Shown one piece after another: positions 55,001 to 64,000 of a stretch of DNA of 64,000 bases (position 1 is its first letter; every line of letters starts with the position of its first letter). The translations under genes were made by a program, and so were the position numbers. This stretch comes from Coniochaeta sp. PMI_546 (lineage: Eukaryota > Ascomycota > Sordariomycetes > Coniochaetales > Coniochaetaceae): assembly GCA_021432605.1 (NCBI GenBank), contig MU271143.1:2241277-2305276 (forward strand), in the 5' to 3' direction. A model generated the notes under the pieces. That model had not been told where the DNA came from and did no database searches. It saw nothing but the letters and a program-made list of their open reading frames with translations.

Positions 55001-56223
55001 GACTTCCATTGCCTGGTGGTTGATGATCCGGAACTTCAAGGCTGTCTACGCGCTTTCGCTGCCGTGGCTGTTCTATGGCTTGGCCTTCCTCTTGCTGGGT
55101 ATTGCGTCCTTCATCCAGTCCTACAACGGTCGTGGTGCGGTTCAGGATGTTGCTACTGTCTTCTACGCAATGGCGGCGAGTAGCGGTGCCTTGGACTTTT
55201 CGTTGAACTTTGGTGATGAGAGTGAGTTATTCCTTCCTTGTATGACATTCGTTGTTGTCACCTGCTAACCACCCTTCTTTCACCTCAGGCGGAGCTCCAG
55301 CCAAGCAGTGGGCTATAAGAGCACTCATCATCACAGGCGCCTCACAGCTTTACTCGTCCGCCCTCTGGTACTGGGGTGCCCTCATGTCCAACTCCGTTCA
55401 TCCGACAGGATCAGCCAGCGGCAACATTGGCACTAGCCCGATTCCAAAGGGTATCGTCATCGCTGTCCCGATTGCCTTCCTCCTCTGGGGTATCGGCATT
55501 GTCCTCTTCTACGGCCTTCCAGACTATTATCGCCAGTCTCCCGAGACGATACCTGGCTTCTATCTCTCGCTTATCAAGCGCAAGATCGTGCCTTGGTTCT
55601 TCATCATGGTCATCATTCAGAACTACTGGCTGTCTTCACCGTACGGCCGCAGCTGGCAGTTCCTCTTCTCGTCGCAACACATTCCCGCCTGGGGAGCCTT
55701 CCTGCTCGCCCTGTTCTTCTTCATCGGCCTCTGGAGCGTGTTCCTCGTCGGCTTCTCGTACGCCTCGGCAAGCCATCCATGGCTCCTACCCATCTTCGCG
55801 ATCGGTCTCGGCGCACCCCGCTGGGCGCAGACCCTCTGGGGTACGTCGGGTATCGGCATGTACCTCCCTTGGGCCGGCGGCCCGATCGGAAGTGCCATTC
55901 TCTCCCGCTGTCTGTGGCTCTGGCTCGGACTCCTGGATACGGTCCAGGGTGTGGGTATCGGCATGACACTGCTTGCGACACTAACGCGGCAGCACGTCAT
56001 GGGCGTACTCATCGGATCGCAAGTCATTGGTGGCGCCGTCACTATGCTTGCCCGTGCGACGAGTCCCAACGCCGTATCGCCGAGCACAACCTTCCCCGAC
56101 TTCTCCGCCGGTATCTCCCCAGCCATCAGCCAGCCCTACTTCTGGGTGGCGCTGATCATGGTGTGTCTCATCCCCTTGGGATTCTTCAAGTTCTTCCGAA
56201 AGGAGCAGGTTATCAAACCTTGA
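48939..56223 (+). CDS. ags1: Cell-wall alpha-1,3-glucan synthase
   Basis: Exons 48939-49349, 49461-49576, 49658-55221 and 55289-56223 encode 2,341 residues, close to the family's usual 2,400. It polymerises alpha-1,3-glucan at the plasma membrane. Order: signal peptide (LLLTLAISTLVHG); extracellular GH13 transglycosylase-like domain (QLDIDGFRIDKGVQV, IPGEIT); beta-rich region; membrane helix near 1060 (WVQILLFVLLGILPIITASI); cytoplasmic GT5 starch-synthase domain with the ADP/UDP-glucose loop KIGGLGVMAK near 1160 and the C-terminal lobe FAGRWSLQKGVDLI and IPSRDEPFGLVAVEFG; a Ser/Pro-rich linker with basic patches (about 1480-1880); and, from about 1900, a multi-helix pore region ending FFRKEQVIKP. 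All junctions keep frame. The first ATG (48939) is followed at once by a second. A GPI amylase gene lies head to head, as in Aspergillus alpha-glucan loci. Confidence 0.97.
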
Positions 56224-56710
56224 TCACAGCTCGGTCCTGTAGATGATGTGTACATAATGGGTTCGGGTCGTAGATGTATCTATCTTTCATACTTTTCCTT
56301 TCCTTACTATACTCTCTCGTTCTTTTATGTCTGTCCATGTCCATGTCCATGTGTGGTTTAGGGTCGGGAGTGTACAGCACTCATTTTGCTTTTATTCCCC
56401 AAAAAGGACTCATAGGGGCCCTGGTCGACTCGCGTGGCCATTGGAGCTGACGGCTTTGCATCTACGTACGCCCTGGTATGACTTGGGGTCAGGGGCGGGA
56501 TATCAGAAACATGTGATCATGAAAATGGCAGTATAATACATAGCAGCTAATAAGAGAAACTTCTATGAACTCGATGCCTCTTGTGTTCATCACGTGACTA
56601 CCTGTGTTATAACTTTTGTCCTTTGCTTCAGCGATTCCGGCACAACCACGAACCATGCTAACAGGTTCAGGCAGATACAAAAAAAAGTGAGCCTATCAGC
56701 CCTTGAATGT
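56224..56710. other. 3' flank of ags1
   Basis: About 490 bases with the ags1 terminator region and a short GTCCAT triplication at 56333-56352. No gene seen. Confidence 0.6.
56333..56352 (+). repeat. (GTCCAT)3 tandem repeat
   Basis: Three perfect 6-base units plus GT in the ags1 3' flank. Confidence 0.85.
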
Positions 56711-56781
56711 TGCGCCAGCCGCGAATCGAACGCGGGGCCCATCGATGGCAACGATGGATTTTACCACTAAACCACTGGCGC
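56711..56781 (-). tRNA. tRNA-Gly (anticodon GCC)
   Basis: 71 bases on the minus strand. The acceptor stem GCGCCAG pairs with CTGGCGC, followed by discriminator A. The D arm carries GTGGTTTAGTGGTA (A box), and the anticodon stem CATCG/CGATG flanks loop TTGCCAT, giving anticodon GCC. The T arm has GCGTTCGATTCGC (B box). All four stems pair perfectly and there is no intron. It decodes GGC and GGU. It lies alone between ags1 and a FAD-monooxygenase gene. Confidence 0.97.
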
Positions 56782-56973
56782 TATGACATGATGTGGAGGA
56801 TTGGATCCCTAGTTTCAGTTTGAGACGAGAGTCTGGCAAGATGCACGATTCGGGAACGAGGTCATGACTCGTGTGAAGCATCACGGGAACTACTGAGTCA
56901 GGGGAACCGGGGGTACACGTGAGTATAAAATCCAACTAAGACTAGACACAATAGACCTTTTCATTGTTGCATA

Positions 56974-58303
56974 CTAAGCAGGAAGCTCCAGTTTTGCAAT
57001 ATCAGTTGCGAAATAGTCGTTCTGCTTCCAGGACATCATCCACAGGAAGACAACAGTTAAATACTCCCAGAAGACGGTCCCCAGTAGGCCAAGATCCTCC
57101 TTCATAGCCTTGTCCCATCTCCAAGTTATGTCCCTGTAGATTGTGTCGATGGTAGGTCGTCGAAGCGTGTCGTAGTCTCTGAAGACCTGGGAGATAGATC
57201 TCGCGCGATACCTCGTCAGCAACCGAGCAATGAGAGCACCATCTTCGATGGCTATGCCAATGCTCTCACCCGTCGGCGCCATCTGGTCAATAATCAGTAA
57301 GACAGTCTAAAAATGAGGCATGTGGCCTACAACTCACCGCGTGAGCTGCATCACCAAGGAGTAGCACGCGTCCCCGTGACCAGCGACCCCCAGGTGGGAG
57401 GGTATAGACGGGATACAGTGTCCAGTCATCGACACTCTCCAGCAGCTCAGCAAAGCCAGCCACTCGACTGCTGCCGAACCGCCTGCGCACCTCTCCTTCC
57501 ACGTAAGCCTTATCAGAGCCCTTTGTCTTCCATCCGTCTCCTCCCTCCACACCACCACTCTGGTCCTTCATGCTCATGACGCCGCCGACGTACAACTTCC
57601 TACGCTGCGGCTCGAAGAAACTCACGATGATCGCCCCATAGCGTCCGGTGAACATTGTCGTGTCCGCGACCGCAGGCTGGCCATCAAACTTGGCCAACCC
57701 TGCGTTCCCAGGCTCCTTGACTCGTGCGAAGCCATACGCCACTGCCTTGCCAGAGTACGTTTCTTTGCGCTCAGGCTCAACATACAGTCTCCTAGCAACA
57801 CTGTGCAGGCCATCGCAGCCAAGCAGAATATCGCCCCTTATTTCCTCCCCATCATCCAGCACAACCATCACATTCCCATTCTCCTCAGTACCTTCCTCCC
57901 GTATAGAAGCGACTCGCACCCCGTAACGTATATCAATACTTTTAGTCCCCGCCGCAACCGCTCTCATACAAGCAACAAGCTCGCTCCTCATGATGCGCAA
58001 CGCATCGACGCCCTTCCACAGCGACCCGAGCAGACGCCCGGTGCGCAGGGCGACATTGTCCACGGCCCCTACCGGGATGCCGATCCGCCGCACCTTGGCT
58101 CCGACGCCCAGCCGGTCGAGATAGCGCAGCGCGAGAGGCGTGAGGTTGACGGAGCCGCCGAGGTTTGCGGTCGTGCTTGTAGAGGGACGCAGCTCCAGGA
58201 CAGTGACGCGGATGGCGGGTGTTTCTTGAATTTGAGATATGGCGAGGGCGGCGGCGAGACCTGCCGGGCCTGCGCCGAGGACAAGGACGTGTGATAGTGC
58301 CAT
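56974..58303 (-). CDS. FAD-dependent monooxygenase
   Basis: Exons 57338-58303 and 56974-57282 encode 424 residues of the aromatic-hydroxylase-like (PF01494) class, which insert one oxygen atom using NAD(P)H. N-terminal dinucleotide loop VLVLGAGPAGLAAALAIS (about 6-23), then VLELRPS. GDILLGCDGLHSVARRLYV is the middle DG motif. GRVLLLGDAAHA ends exon 1 and joins MAPTGESIGIAIEDG, restoring the GDAAHxxxPxxGxG flavin-ribityl motif across the intron. No N-terminal signal peptide. Such enzymes often work in secondary metabolism or salicylate-like aromatic breakdown, but no synthase or other pathway gene is nearby, so the substrate stays unknown. The model ends at a clear TAA, with a C-terminus typical of fungal members. 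Confidence 0.92.
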
Positions 58304-59036
58304 ATCTTTGTGTTACTCAGTCTTTAGTCCTTGTCTGAAGAGGGATATCTGGTAGTTTGCGAAAGGTTGGCAGTGATCAAGGGAGATCGGGACATTAATA
58401 GGGCGCAATGTGGGTGCAAATGAAAGTGTACTAAATGGAGGTGAGGTTGAGAGAGTATGAAGGCATATAACGAGCCATTTCCACTAGGAAACGGCGTCGT
58501 AAAGAATGTTGGCAAGGGCAGTATTTATACTGCATTTCGGAGGAAGCTGTTGGGCCACCCCTGAATTGGTCGTCGGATTGAATCCGAGATGCATCGCGAC
58601 TACTCCCCGAATTTGGTGGCCAATCAGCCACTTGACCTACACCAGTCAGCCGCAGTCCGCAGACCAAAGGTTCAATGCAACAATGGTCGTCGCATCAACC
58701 ACAGGAAAGACAAAACGGCACAATTTGTGTTCAAATATCGGTGCCAGCCGCTGACGCGATCAGAACCAAAAAAGGACTTGTCATTCAGTACGAATATCTG
58801 GAGTGGCTTACGCGCAATTCGCAGAGGACCCGAAGTGGGCGTGCTCATTTCCCAATAAGGCACGTCGGTATCGCCGACTTCCTCTTGCTTCTGTTTCCCG
58901 AGGGCCTTCTCCTGTTTGGCCATTCCCTTGGATTGCTGACTGACAAACAGCAGGACCACTGATACGGTACACATATCGGTATTTGCATGATGTGTCTCTC
59001 GCATCTCGACAGCTGGACTCCCATGGCGCCGTGTAT
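58304..59036. other. Promoter of the FAD monooxygenase, GLTP 3' flank
   Basis: About 730 bases. On the minus strand a TATAAATA box (58522-58529) lies about 220 bases before the monooxygenase ATG. No coding frame with support. Confidence 0.5.
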
Positions 59037-59927
59037 TTACCATTTTGCCTCCTTGCTTGCCAGGAATGCCTTCAAGATGCCGACAATCTTGTCCAATGCA
59101 GCCAGGTACACCCGCAGCTGCTCCATGACCTTGTCCAGGTCCGAACCGAGCTTGGCGTAGAAGTCTTTGCGGTAAGGGCAGGCGCTCATGGCCGCGCTGA
59201 AGATGGGCTTGACCATGAAGCTGTGGTGAGGCTTGAGCGTGACGCCGTAGGCGCTCCGGAACGACTCTGACAGCTCTGTCGACTGGCTGGCGAGGTTCTG
59301 GCTCAGGGCTATGCAGGTGAACTCGAGACCGCTGCGAAGAAACGCTCGACGTCAGTTTTAGTAGTCCTGGTATGGTGGAGTATGGCTGCTTACCGGGTCA
59401 ACCACAGTAATCCTTCAGTCGCCTTGTGCGACTTCGTCTTCAGCTCGTTGATAACCAGATCTTGGAGGGTTTCCGACTCAAGAGGCGCGGCAAGCTGACG
59501 CTCTCGGAGTTTCTGTCGATTGGAACGATTGCTTAGTGAATATGATGACTGCTTCATAGCAACGAGTAGTGCTGGAACGAAGGGCAAAATAGAGTGCGTG
59601 CACTGGGACAAGGGCAGGCAGGGGCGCGCCGACCGAGCAGCATTCACAGCGTCTTTCATACCTTGATGTTACCGAGCATATCGTTCTTTACCGGGGAGAA
59701 GGCGACAGAGCCCATGACATCTGGTCTTGAAATCAGAATCATGAGTTCTGCATTATGCGATCGTTGGCTGGAAATAGCCTACCAAACATGGTCGTCAGGG
59801 ACTCTGCAGCGTCGAGGAACTCGCTCGTGTGGATGGCATTGTTCTTCTCAGCGTCGATCGGCACGTCCGTGAAGGACTTCTTGAACGTGTCGAGGAGAGT
59901 ACCACCGGGAGGGATTGCGGCTGTCAT
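59037..59927 (-). CDS. Glycolipid transfer protein (GLTP fold)
   Basis: Four short exons, 59783-59927, 59662-59720, 59394-59512 and 59037-59331, assemble into 205 residues, the standard GLTP length. It moves glycosphingolipids such as glucosylceramide between membranes from the cytosol. Headgroup-binding residues are all present: Asp62, Asn66 and Lys69 in FSPVKNDMLGNIKKL (human D48, N52, K55), Trp105 in EGLLWLTRG (human W96), and His144 in LKPHHSFMVKP (probable equivalent of human H140). DVMGSVAFSPV is the conserved entry to helix 2. No signal peptide. No single exon spans more than half the protein, so the gene is easy to miss without splicing. It is divergent from a phospholipase D gene with a 1.1-kb spacer. 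Confidence 0.95.
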
Positions 59928-61033
59928 TTTGCAAGTATCTGATGTTTTGATCTCAACTGACAGAACTGGGAGAGGAATTGAGAGAGTTCGCGGCCTTCGA
60001 CGATGTTGTGATCTGGACAGACGTCAGGGTGCAAGCGGTCAACACCAAAACAGCCCCTCATTCCAGGACCCCTCAATCATCCAATGCCCCTGACGCAGCG
60101 AGAGTCGCGCCTTCCCCACACTGTTCCTGGGGGTCATTAGTCGGTCACGTGAGATAACCCCCTTGAGTCTCCGCCACAACCATGCTTCGGATGGATGCCA
60201 AAATGGTATTTTGGACAGAGTAAAGTAAGGTCAGGTGTTATTGAGGGTGTCTATCGTGTCTTTTGGAGGAAGCTGTGACTGAGGCTCTACTGCGATAGAC
60301 GTAACCTCGAGCACATGTCAAGCAGCTAAAGTGGGCGGCCCGTCCAGGGTGGACCACGGCTGCCAAGAGTGCTACCAAGTGGTAAATGGCGGGTCCGGAT
60401 TTCCATGCCTTACTCACCGCGACCTACCTTACAGGGCATTTCATGTGGTGGAGGCGTGAGTGAATCTTCATGTGCTAGCTGTTACCAGCTTTTACCCGCA
60501 ACTTAAAGTTCCGCTTCGCATGTGTGATCCAAGTGTAGACAAGAGCTTTCCGAACGCATTGACACGGATAGCTGCTCGAGCCGTGCAGGCAAAAGTCCCG
60601 ACAGGAGGGCAAGGTTTCGAGGTGGGAGTGTCGGTGACGTCACCCTAATCCGCCTGCGTTTCCCTTTGTGTCAGCTGTTCTCCAGCTTGCGTGGAAGGAT
60701 GGCTTCAGGTTCCTTGGCCCCCGTCTTTACGACCTTTGGCCAACCAACCCTGATCTTGGCCCTCGAGACCCTCCAGTTCCTCGTAACCAAGGCCACGGAT
60801 TGCGATGAGCTGAACTGCAGCCTGCATGTCATGCCTTAGCACTATGGCACGATTGTTTTAACCTGCTTTGAAGCTAGCTTACCCGCCACAAATCCTAACA
60901 GTTACAACAACTTCTTCTATCATCGTCCTCATGACCTTTTGTTCCCTTCACGTCTTTCTGCAGATGTGAAGACGGACTGTCAAGTTGCGTAATCCGTACC
61001 GCCCCCACAAGGCATAGACTATACACCGTCGAG
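59928..61033. other. Divergent promoter (GLTP / phospholipase D)
   Basis: About 1.1 kb between two lipid-related genes transcribed apart. It includes pyrimidine-rich sequence and ACAAC-rich stretches before the phospholipase start. No gene or RNA seen. Confidence 0.6.
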
Positions 61034-63817
61034 ATGGCCGATCATAGCAATGATAGTGCGAGCAAGGATGGTGATCACCACCACCTTTCGGACAAGCTCA
61101 AGCATCCATTCCATGAGCTGAAAGAGAAGCTGCACAGCACCCATTTGCACGACGCAAAGGTCTACCTGCATCACGAGAAGTAATGTCCGCCGCTCCATAG
61201 AGTACCTTGGTCATTTTGCTTACGCCCATGAACAGGCACAAAATTGGCAAGTTTGCAAATCTCGTAAGTTTTTGGTCGCGAGATTTTAGGCCAGCCTTGA
61301 AGGAATATACTGAAACCAAGGCTTCTAGTTCAACTCTCAGCATCGCCACGACGAAGCACATGAGAAAGCAACAGATGAAAAGAGGGCCAGGATCGCCGAG
61401 GGCCATCGCTTCCACTCTTACTTCCCCGAGCGGGATGGCAACATGGTGAAGTGGTACGTGGATGGTAGGGATTACTTCTGGGCTGTCTCGGTCGCGCTCG
61501 ACAATGCAAAGGAGTCTATCTACATTATGGATTGGTGGCTCTCGCCCGAGCTCTTTCTTCGCAGACCTCCCTACTACAACCAGGAGTGGAGGCTTGACCA
61601 AGTCCTCAAGAGGCGGGCGGAGGCGGGCGTCAAGATCTATGTTATGGTATACCGCGAAGTTGAGGCAGCGTTAACCTGCAATTCGGAGCACACCAAGCAC
61701 GCCTTACAATCACTCTGCCCAGAGGGGACTCCGGGCTACGGTAACATCCACGTCATGCGCCATCCGGACCACAACGTGCTGGAGAATGCCGCCGACATGA
61801 CCTTTTATTGGGCTCATCACGAGAAGATGATTGTAATCGACTACGAAATGGCCTTCATTGGTGGTCTGGATTTGTGTTTCGGCCGCTGGGATAACCATCA
61901 GCATACTCTGGCCGACGTCCATCCCGAGGGCGTACGTAACGAGATCTGGCCGGGACAGGACTTCAATAACAATCGCGTCATGGACTTCAAGAATGTCAGT
62001 GACTGGAAGCAGAACGAGCTGAGCAAGGCCGAATACGGTCGTATGCCGTGGCACGACGTGCATATGGGTCTCATCGGCCCGGCGGTGTACGACATCGCTG
62101 AACACTTTGTTCTCCGCTGGAACTTTGTGAAGAGGGATAAGTACAAGCGTGACGAGCGTTTTGACTGGCTGGAGCTTCGTGGCCGCCAGGGAGACGACGA
62201 AGATCTTGTGGGTGTTCAACGGCCTCGGTTCCCCGAAGGCGACTACATTCTACACCCGTACTCACCTCTCGAAACTAAGCACACCGAGAATAGGGGGACG
62301 GTCCGCGCACAGGTCGTTCGATCTAGTGCCGACTGGTCCAGTGGTATTCTCACGGAGCACTCCATTCAGAACGCATACTGCGAACTGATTCGAAACGCTC
62401 AGCACTATGTCTACATCGAGAATCAGTTTTTCATTACAGCTACTGGAGAAAATCAGAGCCCGATCCACAATGTTATTGGACGTGCGATCGTCGATGCTGT
62501 GGTGCGAGCGGGCAAGGAAGGCCGCAAGTTCCGTGTCATCATCCTCATTCCCGCCGTCCCTGGGTTTGCTGGCGATCTCAGAGATGATGCCGCCATCGGT
62601 ACCCGGGCGATCATGGATTATCAATATAAGTCAATATGCCGCGGCCCAGATAGCATATTCGAACAAGTCCGCAAGGAGGGCGTCGACCCAACCAACCATA
62701 TTTTCTTCTTCAACCTGAGAACCTATGACCGCTTGAACAAGACTCCTGCCATCAAGAAGCAGGAGGAGGAGTCCGGCGTCAAGTACCAGGACGTTCAGCG
62801 CGCCGAAGCCGAGGAGATTATGGGTGAAGGTATCCACGGAAGCCAAGACACAGAGGGAGATCGAGACCGACACATGGGCAAGCGATCCGAACAACCGAAG
62901 CCCAGAGACGCTTACTTGGCTGAAGAGAGGAAGGATGATGACGAGGAGCAAGCTACTGATGCAAAGAGGAAGTTTGAAGCAGCCGAAGACAAAGATAAGA
63001 AGACAACCACGAGCTATAGCGTCGGCCACCATGCCATGGCCGGGACCGGACCGCTCTCGGAAGAGCCATGGGAAGGCAACCCAGAAGACGAGGTCGAGAA
63101 CTGGATCCAGGAGGAACTATACATCCACGCAAAGCTCCTCATCATCGATGACCGCATCGTTGTATGTGGATCCAGCAACCTCAACGATCGCAGCCAACTC
63201 GGAACTCACGACAGCGAACTCAGCATCGTGTTGGAAGACACACGCCGCTTTCAGACAAAGATGGACGGACAACCGTACGAAGCCGGGTGGCACGCTGCCA
63301 CCCTTCGGCGATATCTCTGGAGAGAACACCTTGGACTGCTTCCCCCTCAAGACTTGGATGCTAGCAATGACCCCAACGCACAGCCGCCAGGAGATGACTC
63401 GCCTAATGATCCCTATGACAAGGACGACTCGTGGAACTTTGTCGAAGATCCGCTGAGCGACGAACTTTGGGATACATGGACCAAGCAAGCCACAGAAAAC
63501 ACCTTGGTTTATCGACAGCTGTTCCATGCGGACCCGGACGACCACGGTGAGTCTGGAGACTTTGAGATGCTAAAGTTCACAATAACTGACAAGAGGACTC
63601 AGTGAAATCGTTCGACGACTACAACACCTTCTCTCCGCCCAAAGGTGTCAAGGCTGGTCACATCTTCGATCGTATGCTACCGCCAGATGAAATTCGCAAG
63701 AAGCTTGATAAGGTCAAAGGCCACCTTGTGTGGATGCCACTAGACTTCTTGAAGGATTCCAACATGGCGGAGACCGGCCTACAGGTCAACGCCTGGACGG
63801 AGAGTGTGTACACCTGA
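61034..63817 (+). CDS. PLD1: Phospholipase D
   Basis: Exons 61034-61179, 61236-61263 (a 28-base microexon), 61329-63546 and 63603-63817 encode 868 residues. It hydrolyses phosphatidylcholine-type lipids to phosphatidic acid. Two HKD motifs are intact: HEKMIVIDYEMAFIGGLDL (His222, Lys224) and HAKLLIIDDRIVVCGSSN (His658 region) followed by LNDRS. YVYIENQFFI, the IENQFF block, is also present. Between them a charged, low-complexity insert of about 120 residues (Glu/Asp/Lys-rich, about 540-640) interrupts the domain. The N-terminus has a His/Lys-rich leader (HHHLSDKLKHPFHELKEKLH) but no PX or PH domain, as in filamentous-fungal PldA-type enzymes. The microexon is needed to join VYLHHEK to HKIGKFANL in frame. 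Confidence 0.95.
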
Positions 63818-64000
63818 GGTTAGGAGGCACTCCAAGGGCGGAATACGTGTGTATTATATACGTTATGGAGCATTGGGTATCGATGCACGGAATGGTCTGT
63901 TTCATCACTTCGTCAGCACGTTAAAATCACTGGTGGGCAGGAGGATAGGTTGACTGTCTCGTATCCTGCCTCAGCATGTATTCCTCCGCTTCTTAGTAGC

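Overview
The window is nuclear DNA of a filamentous ascomycete (Pezizomycotina). The signs are short spliceosomal introns of about 50-80 bp with GTRNGT donors and CTRAY-like branch sites, family types largely confined to these fungi (HET-domain, 2EXR-like, DUF3433, DUF3425 and alpha-1,3-glucan synthase proteins), and moderately high GC with strong third-position C/G bias in coding exons. The class cannot be fixed from sequence alone. I built 20 protein-gene models, most spliced by eye with reading-frame checks at every junction, and found one tRNA gene.

Layout. 0-7.2 kb: one disordered-protein gene (191-1681, minus), then a 5.5-kb gene-free stretch. It ends in a candidate 1.5-kb DNA element with inverted terminal repeats (5530-7034) that encloses an AT-rich patch and a 33-copy, 8-bp polypurine satellite. 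7.2-18.7 kb: a large ubiquitin-like/RING protein, a bZIP-like DUF3425 regulator (minus), a short-chain dehydrogenase, and the ER P5A-ATPase Spf1. 19-28.5 kb: mitochondrial malate dehydrogenase (minus), a HET-domain protein, a 2EXR-like gene, a macro-domain protein (minus), and cytosolic glutaminyl-tRNA synthetase. 29.7-43.6 kb: mostly membrane or surface proteins, namely a 1,369-aa DUF3433 protein, a two-TM Cys-rich protein, a small Cys-rich protein, a four-exon membrane glycoprotein, an amino-acid permease, and a single-pass Cys-rich sensor-like protein.

44.2-56.2 kb is the clearest functional unit. A GPI-anchored GH13 amylase-like enzyme and a 2,341-aa alpha-1,3-glucan synthase (ags1) are transcribed head to head across a 2.9-kb spacer. 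The pair matches the amylase/glucan-synthase neighbourhoods known in Aspergillus, where the amylase-like partner is thought to act on the primer or length of cell-wall alpha-glucan. The amylase has Asn in place of the usual His in conserved region I. The ags1 leader carries two upstream reading frames, one of which overlaps the ags1 start.

56.7-63.8 kb: tRNA-Gly(GCC), a FAD monooxygenase, a glycolipid transfer protein, and a phospholipase D; the last two are divergent.

I found no CRISPR array, rRNA gene or intact autonomous transposon. The most unusual structures are the inverted-repeat/polypurine element, the ags1 uORF arrangement, and the glucan-remodelling gene pair.
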